A DNA stretch of 64,000 nt from Bacillus sp. AFS029637 (GCF_002584985.1 NZ_NUPZ01000041.1:205464-269463); one strand, 5' to 3'. Counted from the first letter of the stretch, positions 52,184 through 61,315 are shown. Made by a program: numbers and translations. Notes: generated from the sequence alone by a model not told the origin.

Positions 52184-53200
52184 ATGCAATTCTTAAAAAA
52201 AATAACAGTTTTATTATTATCTTTTCTCATTACTGCACTTATCGTTTTATATTTTTATCTTTATGTAAATGGTCCAGTTATTCAAGCTAAATCAGCTATT
52301 TTAATAGATGCTAATTCAGGTGAAGTTATTTATAAAAAAAATGAAGAAACTCTAATACAATCCGCTACTTTATCTAAATTAATGACAGAGTATATCGTGT
52401 TAGAACAACTAAATAACGGAAAAATACAGTTGGATGAAACTGTAAAAATAAGTAACGAAGTGTTCCAAGTGGAAACAAGTCCTATTCAAATAACGTCAAA
52501 GGATAAAACGACGGTTCGCGATTTACTTTATGTATTGCTTCTAACAGGAAATAATCGTTCCGCACTTGCGCTAGCAGAACACATTGGTGGAAATGAAGAT
52601 AGCTTTACAACGTTAATGAATGAAAAAGCAAAACAATTACAGTTGTCACAATCATCTCCATTTCTAAACTCTACTGGTGTTAATCAAGATCCAAATGAAC
52701 AACCTAGTACAACAGCGATAGACGCAGCTAAACTAGCAACACAATTAGTAAAAGATTTTCCAAATGTGCTGAACATTACGAAACTAACCTCTTACCAATT
52801 TACCTTCAAAGATTTCCAAGTTTTTAACACGAATAAGATGATTTATTCTCTTAATAAAAACATTAAACTCCAAGGTGTTGATGGCTTGCAAACTAGTTTT
52901 TCAACTAACGGTAATTATAGTTTTGTCGGTACAGCTAAGCGAGGTGACACAAGGCTCATTTCAGTAATATTAGAAGCCGATGAAGAAAACAGTACTTTTA
53001 TCGAAACAAAAAAATTACTACAGTACGGTTTTGATCCTTCCTCCTACTCCGCACTTCAAGCTTTTAAAGATGCTCTTACATCTTGGTCAATATTACTTCA
53101 ATTTAAAAATTTAATTATACAAACGATGATAATTTTTTTCATCATTACAATATTAATGTTTTTACATATACGTCAAAAAAAATCCGAGGATTTCAACTGA
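52184..53200 (+). CDS. D,D-carboxypeptidase (S11) homologue with altered catalytic motifs
   Basis: 338 residues; AGGAGGATC before the ATG. An N-terminal membrane helix (about 5-27) and a C-terminal one (about 307-328) flank an S11 penicillin-binding domain recognised by AILIDANSGEVIYKKN, KLMTEYIVLE, LLYVLLLTGNNRSALALAEH and LQGVDGLQTSFS. The three motifs that make the enzyme work are changed: the SxxK serine is Thr (TLSK, 62-65), SxN is TGN (121-123), and KTG is QTS (236-238). The protein is therefore probably not an ordinary carboxypeptidase, and may bind muropeptides or regulate. It lies just after the VanRS genes but behind a terminator, so it has its own promoter and could be a target of VanR. 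Confidence 0.82.
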   Translation: MQFLKKITVLLLSFLITALIVLYFYLYVNGPVIQAKSAILIDANSGEVIYKKNEETLIQSATLSKLMTEYIVLEQLNNGKIQLDETVKISNEVFQVETSPIQITSKDKTTVRDLLYVLLLTGNNRSALALAEHIGGNEDSFTTLMNEKAKQLQLSQSSPFLNSTGVNQDPNEQPSTTAIDAAKLATQLVKDFPNVLNITKLTSYQFTFKDFQVFNTNKMIYSLNKNIKLQGVDGLQTSFSTNGNYSFVGTAKRGDTRLISVILEADEENSTFIETKKLLQYGFDPSSYSALQAFKDALTSWSILLQFKNLIIQTMIIFFIITILMFLHIRQKKSEDFN

Positions 53201-53218
53201 ATAATCTTCTTATATATA

Positions 53219-53253
53219 AAACCGACTTGCGTTTGCAGTGTAAGTCGGTTTTA
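53219..53253. terminator. Terminator after the S11 homologue
   Basis: Stem AAAACCGACTT / AAGTCGGTTTT with a 13-base loop. It also overlaps the stop of the DinB fragment on the minus strand. Confidence 0.8.
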
Positions 53254-53442
53254 AGATCTATACCCTCTTCCAATTAAATTCGCTGAAACAGGCTGAAGGT
53301 TTAACTCTTTTGCCCATATTGATAGCTGACCTATATGATGAATTTCATGTACAATAACGTGTCGTAATACTTCACCATACCTATACTCTTTATTCGTCCA
53401 TGAAACTTTGAATTGATTGATAACCCCTAAATTGCAGCTCAT
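53251..53442 (-). pseudogene. C-terminal fragment of a DinB-family protein
   Basis: 63 codons reading YGEVLRHVIVHEIHHIGQLS and ending in NLQPVSANLIGRGY, the last helix of DinB/YfiT-type four-helix proteins with two of the three metal-binding His residues (HEIHH). The first hundred or so residues are missing and the ATG at 53442 has no ribosome site. The parents are thiol-dependent metalloenzymes. Confidence 0.7.
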
Positions 53443-53542
53443 CTACTTCTTTTCAAATCACAAATCCAGCTATACGCAATATCTACAATATGAAAATTTC
53501 CCACTCGTCATTTAGTTAACATAATACAATTATATAGAACTA

Positions 53543-54064
53543 TTATTTTTTATTGTCCCATTCATATTCCAACATACTCATTTCCCATAAATTCCAATAC
53601 GTATCTCCTACTTTTTTTGACTCTCTTAATAAACCTTCTTTTACAAACCCTATTTTTTCATAACATAAAATAGCTGACGTATTAAAATCATAAACACCAA
53701 GAGTAACTCTATGTAGTTTCAATTCTTCAAAAGCAATATAAAGTATTGCTTTCATCATATGTTTTCCTATAGAACGTCCTCTCATTTTCGTATCACCTAC
53801 CAACACTTTTCCAATCCTCGCAGACTTATTTATATTGTCGATTTGTCCAAGCGAAATATGGCCAATAACGTTTAAAGTCTCTTCATCTATTACTTTGAAA
53901 GCTAGTGTGTTTATACTTTCGATATATTTATGTAATTGCTGTTCATCTAATGGATAAATAAATGCATTACCCGACCATTGTATTAAAAATTCTTCGGAAT
54001 GGATCCAATTTATTAATTGTTTGAAATCGACTCTTTTAAAGGGTTCTAGTTTAATCAACTCCAT
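53543..54064 (-). CDS. GNAT N-acetyltransferase (RimJ/RimL type)
   Basis: About 173 residues from the ATG at 54064; AAAGGAGA lies very close to it, so a TTG two codons on is an alternative start. The domain shows LIKLEPFKRVDFKQLINWI, IGKVLVGDTKMRGRSIGKHM (acetyl-CoA loop), and FNTSAILCYEKIGFVKEG. The substrate is unknown. It is monocistronic and upstream of a hairpin at 54147-54170. Confidence 0.8.
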   Translation of the reverse strand: MELIKLEPFKRVDFKQLINWIHSEEFLIQWSGNAFIYPLDEQQLHKYIESINTLAFKVIDEETLNVIGHISLGQIDNINKSARIGKVLVGDTKMRGRSIGKHMMKAILYIAFEELKLHRVTLGVYDFNTSAILCYEKIGFVKEGLLRESKKVGDTYWNLWEMSMLEYEWDNKK

Positions 54065-54146
54065 TCTCCTTTCATGCACCATTCTATATATCCTCAAGCT
54101 TATTTCTATATATAGAATATATTCTCCTTTTATACGAAATGAAAAT

Positions 54147-54170
54147 AAAGCCATTCATAAGAATGGCTTT
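54147..54170 (-). terminator. Terminator of the cysteine-rich gene
   Basis: Stem AAAGCCATTC / GAATGGCTTT with a four-base loop, about 30 bases past the stop of the 54202-54516 gene; T-rich tail on the minus strand. Confidence 0.75.
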
Positions 54171-54201
54171 ATAAAAACATAGCCTAATTACACCATATTT
54201 C

Positions 54202-54516
54202 CTATGTCAACAATGGCTCAATCGCTTCAATTTTACAAACTGATATAATGACTGTAACTACCCCAGCACTATTAGCAAGCTTTACAACATCACAAGTGAC
54301 TGAAGAAACAGTCCCTGCATAATTATTACTTCCTGTATTAATGCGCACTGCTCTATTTACTAATTTTTTAAGCTCATCTCTAATTCCTTGCACGCAGCAA
54401 CAGTCACATGCCTTATTTTGCTCTTCTTGTTCTTTTTTGCACTCTTCAAAAGCATCCCAACAATCATCCTGTTTACATGTACACTTCTTTTTAGAATTAC
54501 TATAACGATAACCCAA
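54202..54516 (-). CDS. Cysteine-rich small protein, probable spore-surface protein
   Basis: 104 residues from a TTG at 54516 behind AAGGGGTGAG. The N-terminal half is rich in Cys, Lys and Glu (KKKCTCKQDDCWDAFEECKK, CDCCC). The C-terminal half looks like a small beta-domain (AVRINTGSNNYAGTVSSV, CDVVKLANSAGVVTVIISV). Cys clusters followed by such a domain recall exosporium/coat proteins of B. cereus, but I do not recognise the exact family. It is monocistronic. Confidence 0.55.
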   Translation of the reverse strand: MGYRYSNSKKKCTCKQDDCWDAFEECKKEQEEQNKACDCCCVQGIRDELKKLVNRAVRINTGSNNYAGTVSSVTCDVVKLANSAGVVTVIISVCKIEAIEPLLT

Positions 54517-54730
54517 AATCTCACCCCTTAATTTTTCCTAATAGTAAAGTATGTCCACTAGCTTAAAAGTGTACAAGGCAAAAACATAGAAAAGAAAAAA
54601 CAAACTTTTGTACTAAATTTTTTTATTGGTTTCAAAATACATTCAGTACCGTTTCAACCTTTAATTTAAATAATTGAGATAACCGCAATCACAACAATAG
54701 TTTTTTCCTTGAATAATTTTAATTCTAGAA

Positions 54731-54776
54731 AAACGAACAAACTGGCTCAAACAATTAGATGCCGGTTTGTTCGTTT
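54731..54776. terminator. Orphan hairpin in the 54517-54957 gap
   Basis: Perfect 12-bp stem AAACGAACAAAC / GTTTGTTCGTTT plus GGC / GCC near the loop. No intact gene ends at it. A short frame beside it on the minus strand (NYCCDCGYLNYLN) could be a decayed zinc-knuckle tail. Nothing else is seen in the gap. Confidence 0.5.
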
Positions 54777-54957
54777 AAAATGATCGTTTAAATCTATATT
54801 TTAGTAAGGTCTATCAATTTGCTATTTAAATCTACTTTGAAATTTTCGTTCTGTTAAACCAGATGGAATATTTTATTCATTTCCGCATATACCGTTTCAA
54901 AAGTTATCTCATTTGCATTTTCTATTAATAAGTAAGAGAATAGGAGGTGTAAATAGA

Positions 54958-55194
54958 ATGTCTTGTATTGTTACAGGTTTAACACAGTCACTTTGTTTAA
55001 CACTTGTTTATAATGTTTCATCGGGTATACTGATATCTTCTACTGTTGATTGTGGAAATTGTGCTCTATCAACTGAATTCGATTATACTAGTAAGAATCT
55101 AGTTATAAGAGTACCATTTACTGGTGAAGGTACTCTTATATTCAATGACAAATTCCAGGCAAGTTGCGTTACAACGAATTTAACACAACCTTAA
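54958..55194 (+). CDS. Small cysteine-containing protein, unknown (copy 1)
   Basis: 78 residues from the ATG at 54958, nine bases after AGGAGGTG. It begins MSCIVTGLTQSLCLTLVYN and has four further Cys/Thr-rich strands (VDCGNCAL, RVPFTGEGTLIFNDKF, ASCVTTNLTQP), all beta-like, with no signal peptide. No family is recognised. A decayed paralogue follows at 55375. The nearby cysteine-rich gene at 54202 and the C1q-like gene at 7171 make a spore-surface role possible but unproven. Confidence 0.6.
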   Translation: MSCIVTGLTQSLCLTLVYNVSSGILISSTVDCGNCALSTEFDYTSKNLVIRVPFTGEGTLIFNDKFQASCVTTNLTQP

Positions 55195-55374
55195 TCTAAG
55201 TAATTTGTTAGGGGAAAATAGAATTATAACTTCTAATTCCCCTCTCTCCCTTCAAAATCAACAAACAAAACCTACGTTTTATTTTCATTTTAAATTTATA
55301 ATTTAATCTCTTCTTCCTTTCCAAAAAGCGAATCCGTTACATTTCCTATTAATAGAAAAAGAGATCGAAATACT

Positions 55375-55610
55375 TTGCCTTGAGTCTTACCAGGATTAAC
55401 TCGTCCGGCTTGTTTACCATTGTCTATAATATTTTATCTGGCACACTTATATCTTCTTCAGTTAGTTGCGGCGAATGCGAACTAGAAATTGGATTTGATT
55501 ATGTGAGTAAGAATCTAACAATTGTAATGCCATTTACCATTGAGAGCGCACTTACATTTAATGATAAATTTTTAGCAAGTTGTATTACAACGAACATAAC
55601 TCAACCGTAA
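55375..55610 (+). pseudogene. Decayed tandem paralogue of the 54958 gene
   Basis: The region aligns with copy 1 over its whole length (LISSSVSCGECELEIGFDY, SKNLTI, FNDKFLASCITTNITQP). The start is TTG, the third codon is TGA in place of the Cys codon, one base is missing near codon 15, and the AGGAGGTG site has drifted to AGAGATCG. The later 62 codons are open, so decay began at the 5' end. Confidence 0.75.
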
Positions 55611-55778
55611 TTCACACTAGAATTTTTTAAGAAAAGCGAAATGCACTTTCTATTTTCAAATTCAAGACATACAAAATACCTATACATTTAGATTAAATTG
55701 AAAAACATCATAGTTTAATTTCCACCTTCTATTTCAATATTTTCTCCTTGTTTGGCCTCATATTTTTTAATACAAAAA

Positions 55779-55806
55779 AATGAGCTCTAATTAAATAGAG
55801 CTCATA
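55779..55806 (-). terminator. Terminator of the leucine-catabolism operon
   Basis: Perfect stem ATGAGCTCTA / TAGAGCTCAT with a six-base loop and a TTTTTTT tail on the minus strand, eight bases past the last stop. Confidence 0.85.
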
Positions 55807-55813
55807 CCTAGTT

Positions 55814-57754
55814 TTATAATTTACTAGACTGCAACCCCTGAATAAACGGAACTACTTCAGGGTTTACAAGTGACGATAAATCTCCTAACTCTTTTCCTAA
55901 GTAAGCTGCTTTAATAACACGACGCATTACTTTCGAATTACGTGTTTTCGGTAAGTCTTCTACAACGTGAATATCTTTAGGACATAATGCTTTTCCAATA
56001 TGAGAGTTTACTAAACTCATTAATTCTTTCTTTAATTCTCCTGTGAATGTTACACCGTCTCTTAATACTACAAAACAATGGCAAACCTCACCTTTTACAT
56101 CGTCAGGTACACCAATTGCAGCAGCTTCTATTACATCATTATGTTTCACAAGAATAGATTCGTATTCAGCAGGGCCAATACGTTTACCTGCAATATTTAA
56201 CGTATCATCTGAACGTCCTGTAATAATATATTGTTCACCGTCGTAAATGACCCAGTCCCCATGGACCCATTTATTTTCAAAGCGTGACCAGTATGTGTTT
56301 ACATAACGCTCATCGTCTTCCCAGAAACTCTTTGTCATTCCAACCCAAGGTTTCTCTAAACATAGTTCTCCGACTTCATCACGAATTGGTTTACCTTGAT
56401 CATCAAGTACAACCGCTGCCATTCCTGGTAAGGATGCGTTAAAACTAATTGGTGCAATTGGCTTAATAAGCACATTGCCAAAAATCCCTCCAGAAATTTC
56501 AGTTCCTCCCGAATAGTTACAGATTGGGACTTTTCCTTTTCCAACCGTTTCAAACAGCCACATCCACGGATCCGGATTCCAAGGTTCCCCCGTTGATGCG
56601 AATACTTCTAAACTCTTGAGCGAGTGTTTATTTACATACTCATCACCTTTTGCCATTAACGCACGAATTAATGTTGGTGAAATACCGAGATGTGTGATTT
56701 CATATTTATCAACCGTCTCCCATAAGCGGTCTGCTTCTGGGAAGTCTGGCACACCTTCATACATAACCATCGTTGCTCCATTAATTAAAGAGCCGAATAG
56801 TAAAAATGGTCCCATCATCCAGCCCATATCAGTTACCCATAATACACGATCACCTTGTTTTATATTCATTCCAAATCCTGCATCAAATGCAGACTTTAGC
56901 GGGAAACCAGCATGCGTATGCACTGTTCCTTTCGGTTTACCAGTCGTTCCTGATGTATAAATGAGCATCAAGGGATCGTCGCTATTCATTTCTTCAGCAT
57001 GTACAAATGGTTTTTCTTTTTCTAATGTACTCCATGAGAAATCATAGTTATGCGGAGTAAAATCATTTCCCGCATGCCGAACGATTACAACTTTTTCAAC
57101 AGTTGGACAATGTTCACAAGCTTTATCTACTTCATCTTTTAATGAAACAATTTTACCTCGGCGCGAAAAACCATCTGCCGTAATTATCATTTTTGAACCA
57201 GCTGCTTGTACACGTGTCATTACTGCATCAGCTGCAAAACCTGAGAATATTGGTGAAATAATCGCTCCAATTTTCATTACTGCTAACATAGCAACAACTG
57301 TTTCAGGAATCATCGGCATGTAAATTGTTACACGGTCACCTTTTTCAATACCCGCATGTTTCAAACCGTTTGCAACACGGCTTACCCAGCTGTCAAGCTC
57401 TTCATATGTAAATGATTTCGAAGTTCCATTTTCTCCTTCGTACATAAGTGCAGGTTGTCTTTTCATTCCATCGTCAGCAATCCACCGAGATAAAACAGAC
57501 TCTACAACGTTACATGTTCCGCCAGTATACCACTGTGCAAACGGTGTACCATTTTCTAAATCTAACACTTCCGTATATCGTTCCATCCACTGATAGCCAA
57601 CTGCTTTCTCAGCTTCTCCCCAAAACCACGCTGTTTCTTCAATTGATTTATTATAAAAGGCTTCGTAATCTTCATGGCCTAATGATTTCATCCAACTATA
57701 TAAACGCGTTTTTTCCTTATACTCTTCTGTTGGAAACCAAACTGCTTGTTTCAA
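55814..57754 (-). CDS. yngI: AMP-forming acyl-CoA synthetase, probably acetoacetyl-CoA
   Basis: 646 residues of the acetyl-CoA-synthetase subgroup of ANL enzymes. The AMP-binding P-loop is IYTSGTTGKPKGTVHTH (about 267-283); other motifs are NYSGGTEISGG, HGDWVIYDGEQYIITGRSDD and the C-terminal lysine region PKTRNSKVMRRVIKA. The N-terminal WFPTEEYKEKTRLYSWMKS fits acetoacetyl-CoA synthetases. Within the operon it would reactivate the acetoacetate made by HMG-CoA lyase. It corresponds in position to B. subtilis yngI. It is last in the operon, 49 bases after the carboxyltransferase. Confidence 0.8.
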   Translation of the reverse strand: MKQAVWFPTEEYKEKTRLYSWMKSLGHEDYEAFYNKSIEETAWFWGEAEKAVGYQWMERYTEVLDLENGTPFAQWYTGGTCNVVESVLSRWIADDGMKRQPALMYEGENGTSKSFTYEELDSWVSRVANGLKHAGIEKGDRVTIYMPMIPETVVAMLAVMKIGAIISPIFSGFAADAVMTRVQAAGSKMIITADGFSRRGKIVSLKDEVDKACEHCPTVEKVVIVRHAGNDFTPHNYDFSWSTLEKEKPFVHAEEMNSDDPLMLIYTSGTTGKPKGTVHTHAGFPLKSAFDAGFGMNIKQGDRVLWVTDMGWMMGPFLLFGSLINGATMVMYEGVPDFPEADRLWETVDKYEITHLGISPTLIRALMAKGDEYVNKHSLKSLEVFASTGEPWNPDPWMWLFETVGKGKVPICNYSGGTEISGGIFGNVLIKPIAPISFNASLPGMAAVVLDDQGKPIRDEVGELCLEKPWVGMTKSFWEDDERYVNTYWSRFENKWVHGDWVIYDGEQYIITGRSDDTLNIAGKRIGPAEYESILVKHNDVIEAAAIGVPDDVKGEVCHCFVVLRDGVTFTGELKKELMSLVNSHIGKALCPKDIHVVEDLPKTRNSKVMRRVIKAAYLGKELGDLSSLVNPEVVPFIQGLQSSKL

Positions 57755-57803
57755 TGTTTTCCCCTCCTTGACTTTTTGAGCAAGAAAGCCCTAAATAGGG
57801 CTT

Positions 57804-59345
57804 TTAAACTGGATATACAGGATGTTTACGATCCGTGAATACTTGATATTTACTCATATACATTTCGAATCGTCCTTTTAATTCTTCACGTAAATTGTTC
57901 GGATGAACAATACCATCAATCACCATCTCTGATGCTAAGTGGTAAATATCAATATCTTTCTTATACTCTTCACGTTTTTCAGCAATGAAGCTTGCACGCT
58001 CTTCTTCTGGTAAAGCTGCAATTTTATTTGCATATACTGCGTTAACCGCCGCTTCTGGGCCCATTACCGCAATAGAAGCTGTCGGTAATGCTAAGCAGCA
58101 ATCTGGTTCAAATGCTGGACCTGCCATTGCGTATAAACCAGCCCCATACGCTTTTCGGACGATAATAGAAATTTTCGGTACTGTTGCTTCACTCATTGCA
58201 GAAATCATTTTTGCACCGTGACGAATAATACCAGCACGCTCTACTTTCGTACCAATCATAAATCCTGGTACATCTGCAAGGAATAATAATGGAATATGAT
58301 ATGCATCGCATAAATTAATAAATTTAGCCGCTTTATCAGCAGAATCGTGGAATAATACGCCACCCTTCATACGCGGCTGATTTGCAATAATACCGATTGG
58401 TTTACCATCAATGCGTGCTAAACCTGTAATTAATTCTTGAGCAAATAATTTTTTCACTTCAAAGAAAGAACCTTCATCAATAACTCTGTTAATGAGATCT
58501 TTCATATTGAAAGGAGCATTTTGATTTTCTGGAATGATTTGTTCTAACGTTTTATCGAACTGTTTCGGTTCTTGAGGTGTAATCAATGGAGTCTTTTCTA
58601 AGTAGTTGCTTGGAAAATATGAAATATATTGTCTAGCTTGCGTAATTGCATCTTCTTCTGTCTTACATAATACATCTCCGCATCCTGATACAGAGCAATG
58701 CATACGAGCTCCGCCCATCTCTTCTAACGTTACCTTCTCGCCGATAACCATCTCAGCCATACGTGGAGAACCTAAGTACATAGATGCATTTCCTTCCACC
58801 ATCATAACAACATCACAAAATGCTGGAATATACGCACCACCAGCTGCTGAAGGTCCAAATAATAAGCAGATTTGCGGGACTTTACCTGATAATTTTACTT
58901 GATTATAAAAGATTCTTCCCGCACCGCGACGCCCCGGGAACATTTCTACTTGATCTGTAATACGTGCACCAGCAGAGTCAACTAAATAAAATAATGGTAC
59001 GCGTAATTTTTCTGCCGTTTCTTGAATACGTAAAATCTTTTCAACTGTACGTGATCCCCATGAGCCAGCCTTTACCGTTGAATCGTTTGCCATTACGCAC
59101 GCAGTACGACCGTGTATTTTACCGGTTGCAGTTACAACGCCGTCTGCTGGTAATCCATTTTGTTCACAATTTGCAAATAATGCATCTTCAACATATTCAC
59201 CGTTATCAAACAGAAGAGCTAAACGATCACGAACAAATAGTTTACCTTTCGCTTTGTTTTGTTCATGATATTTCGGTGCTCCGCCTTGCTTAATTGTTTC
59301 AACTCGTTCTTCAAATGAATTAGATTGTTGTTTTTGATCTAACAT
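57804..59345 (-). CDS. yngE: Methylcrotonyl-CoA carboxylase, carboxyltransferase subunit
   Basis: 513 residues with both halves of the acyl-CoA carboxyltransferase fold. Visible are KGKLFVRDRLALLFD, YLVDSAGARITDQ, FGPSAAGGAYIPAFCD (oxyanion region of the N domain), then LADVPGFMIGTKVERAGIIR and MAGPAFEPDCCLALPTA of the C domain. It transfers CO2 from carboxybiotin to 3-methylcrotonyl-CoA. It starts two bases after the hydratase stop. Equivalent to LiuB / B. subtilis YngE; a propionyl-CoA-type substrate cannot be excluded from sequence alone. Confidence 0.88.
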   Translation of the reverse strand: MLDQKQQSNSFEERVETIKQGGAPKYHEQNKAKGKLFVRDRLALLFDNGEYVEDALFANCEQNGLPADGVVTATGKIHGRTACVMANDSTVKAGSWGSRTVEKILRIQETAEKLRVPLFYLVDSAGARITDQVEMFPGRRGAGRIFYNQVKLSGKVPQICLLFGPSAAGGAYIPAFCDVVMMVEGNASMYLGSPRMAEMVIGEKVTLEEMGGARMHCSVSGCGDVLCKTEEDAITQARQYISYFPSNYLEKTPLITPQEPKQFDKTLEQIIPENQNAPFNMKDLINRVIDEGSFFEVKKLFAQELITGLARIDGKPIGIIANQPRMKGGVLFHDSADKAAKFINLCDAYHIPLLFLADVPGFMIGTKVERAGIIRHGAKMISAMSEATVPKISIIVRKAYGAGLYAMAGPAFEPDCCLALPTASIAVMGPEAAVNAVYANKIAALPEEERASFIAEKREEYKKDIDIYHLASEMVIDGIVHPNNLREELKGRFEMYMSKYQVFTDRKHPVYPV

Positions 59346-59347
59346 AT

Positions 59348-60136
59348 TTACTCCCCCTTATACATTGGTTGACGTTTTTCCTTGAATGCCTGTAATCCTT
59401 CTACTCTATCTTTCGTATGGATTACGCCCTCATACGCTTGTTTTTCCATTTGTAATCCGGTATGTAAATCTACTTGAATACCATTTGAAATTGCTTCTTT
59501 TGCTAGTCGAACAGCAATTGGTCCATTACTAGCAATTTTCTCTGCAATTTCAATTGCTTTCTCTTCTAACCTTTCAGCTGGTACAACAAATTCTACTAAA
59601 CCATAATCTTTCGCTTCTTGCGCCGAAATACGTCTTCCTGTATAAATTAATTCTTTCGCTCTACCGACACCAATTAATCTCGGTAAGCGCTGCGTACCGC
59701 CTGCTCCAGGAATAATTGCAAGTGTAGTTTCAGTAAGACCAAGACTTGCAGTGTCAGAAGTAATCCTAAAATCACAAGCTAAACTTAATTCCGTACCACC
59801 ACCAAGTGCGATTCCATTTATAGCCGCAATTACTGGTTGTGGTAATTGTTCAACCATTTCCATAGTAGAACGAATCATACTAACAGCATGTCTAACTTGT
59901 TCTTCATTCATAGTGGCACGCTCTTTTAAATCTGCACCAGCACAAAACGCTTTTTCGCCAGCTCCTGTTAAAATAACTACACGTGTATTTGACTCCTCAC
60001 TAATTTGCGTTAATATAGTTTGTAATTCTTCTAATAACGCTAAAGATAATGAGTTTGCTTGTCTTTCACGATTTAACGAAACCTTCACAACGTGAGGTGT
60101 TACATAATCAACTGAAATGTTTTGTAATTGTAGCAT
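59348..60136 (-). CDS. yngF: Methylglutaconyl-CoA hydratase (enoyl-CoA hydratase family)
   Basis: 262 residues of the crotonase fold. The oxyanion-hole segments are GEKAFCAGADLKERA and INGIALGGGTELSLACDFR, with catalytic-Glu region GLTETTLAIIPGAGGTQRLP. In this operon it should hydrate 3-methylglutaconyl-CoA to HMG-CoA, the job of LiuC. It is separated from the HMG-CoA lyase gene by four bases and from the carboxyltransferase gene by two, so translation is probably coupled. Confidence 0.87.
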   Translation of the reverse strand: MLQLQNISVDYVTPHVVKVSLNRERQANSLSLALLEELQTILTQISEESNTRVVILTGAGEKAFCAGADLKERATMNEEQVRHAVSMIRSTMEMVEQLPQPVIAAINGIALGGGTELSLACDFRITSDTASLGLTETTLAIIPGAGGTQRLPRLIGVGRAKELIYTGRRISAQEAKDYGLVEFVVPAERLEEKAIEIAEKIASNGPIAVRLAKEAISNGIQVDLHTGLQMEKQAYEGVIHTKDRVEGLQAFKEKRQPMYKGE

Positions 60137-60140
60137 CTTC

Positions 60141-61052
60141 TCACCTACTTATCGTTTTATGTTGCAGCGCTCTATACACATGACTCGGTAATTGGATATT
60201 TAATTTACTTTGAATAAATTGGCTAGCTCTCAATAACTTTTCTTCATCTATATTTGTTTGGACCCCTAACTTATGGAGCATATATACTAGGTCATCAGTA
60301 GCAACATTACCTGATGCTCCCGGTGCATAAGGACATCCTCCGAGTCCACCACAAGAACTATCAAAAGTTGTAATGCCATACTCTAACGACTTAACTACAT
60401 TCGCTAAAGCCATTCCATACGTATTATGAAAATGCATTGCAAACTGCGAAGCATCATATTTCTTTAATAAATGCTCTAATACTCGCTCTACTTGTAGCGG
60501 ATTCGCTACACCGATCGTGTCACCAAGTGAGACTTCATAAATGCCGTATGAAAATAGTTGATTACACAATTCATCAACTGCTGCGACACTTATATCCCCT
60601 TCATAAGGACATCCAAATACAGTAGAAACATAGCCTCTTACCTTTTTCCCTTCGAATAATGCCTGTTTTGTTATATCTTCAATTACAACTAATGCTTCTT
60701 TAATTGATTTATTAATATTACTTTTATTATGAGATTCACTTGCTGATAAAAAAACATTCACCTCATCTACATTTTGCAAAAAAGCTCGTTCCAAACCATT
60801 TTGATTTGGAACAAGCGCTGCATATGTAACATTTGGATCCCTTTTCAGCTCAGAAAACACATCATTTGCATCTGCTAATGCAGGGACCCACTTAGGGTGA
60901 ACGAATGAGGAAACTTCAACGTACGATAATCCAGCCTCTGTAAGTAGTTGAATCCATTTTACTTTATCTTTTGTGCCAACAATCTTTTTTTCATTTTGTA
61001 AGCCATCACGTGGCCCGACTTCTTTAATGACAGCAAAATTAGGTAGTTTCAA
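60141..61052 (-). CDS. yngG: Hydroxymethylglutaryl-CoA lyase
   Basis: 303 residues forming a DRE-TIM barrel. The N-terminal EVGPRDGLQNEKKI carries the metal and catalytic Arg/Asp. FAMHFHNTYGMALAN holds the metal-binding His pair, and SCGGLGGCPYAPGASGNVAT holds the catalytic Cys loop. It cleaves HMG-CoA to acetyl-CoA and acetoacetate, the last carbon-cleaving step of leucine breakdown. It follows the biotin carrier gene by 21 bases. Confidence 0.92.
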   Translation of the reverse strand: MKLPNFAVIKEVGPRDGLQNEKKIVGTKDKVKWIQLLTEAGLSYVEVSSFVHPKWVPALADANDVFSELKRDPNVTYAALVPNQNGLERAFLQNVDEVNVFLSASESHNKSNINKSIKEALVVIEDITKQALFEGKKVRGYVSTVFGCPYEGDISVAAVDELCNQLFSYGIYEVSLGDTIGVANPLQVERVLEHLLKKYDASQFAMHFHNTYGMALANVVKSLEYGITTFDSSCGGLGGCPYAPGASGNVATDDLVYMLHKLGVQTNIDEEKLLRASQFIQSKLNIQLPSHVYRALQHKTISR

Positions 61053-61073
61053 TTCGCTTCCCCCTATATCTCC

Positions 61074-61289
61074 CTATTCAATTTCTACTAATACATCCCC
61101 TTCATTTACAAAGTCGCCTTCTTGCACGTTAATTTTCATTACAGTTCCGGCTTCTTCTGAAACGATTGGAATTTCCATTTTCATAGATTCCAAAATGACG
61201 ACATCCTGTTCTTCCTCTACTGTATCTCCTACTCCTACAACAATCTTCCAAACGTTTCCTGCCATCGATGCATATACTTTCGTCATCAT
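61074..61289 (-). CDS. yngHB: Biotin/lipoyl carrier protein of methylcrotonyl-CoA carboxylase
   Basis: 71 residues, one biotinyl domain. The biotin-attachment motif is ILESMKMEIPI (Lys in MKM), framed by the pseudo-symmetric VGVGDTVEEEQDVV and VQEGDFVNEGDVLVEIE. It shuttles carboxybiotin between the carboxylase and carboxyltransferase subunits. A separate gene for this carrier, instead of fusion to the biotin carboxylase, matches B. subtilis YngHB. It lies 26 bases after the biotin carboxylase gene. Confidence 0.92.
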   Translation of the reverse strand: MMTKVYASMAGNVWKIVVGVGDTVEEEQDVVILESMKMEIPIVSEEAGTVMKINVQEGDFVNEGDVLVEIE

Positions 61290-61315
61290 TTTTTCCCCCT
61301 TAGTATTGTTAAATC

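Noticed and set aside
50159-53200. Vancomycin-resistance cluster
   Set aside because: VanR/VanS-type regulators are present but no vanH, vanA/B or vanX homologue; the carboxypeptidase homologue has altered motifs and the ddl at 9 kb is an ordinary D-Ala-D-Ala ligase type.
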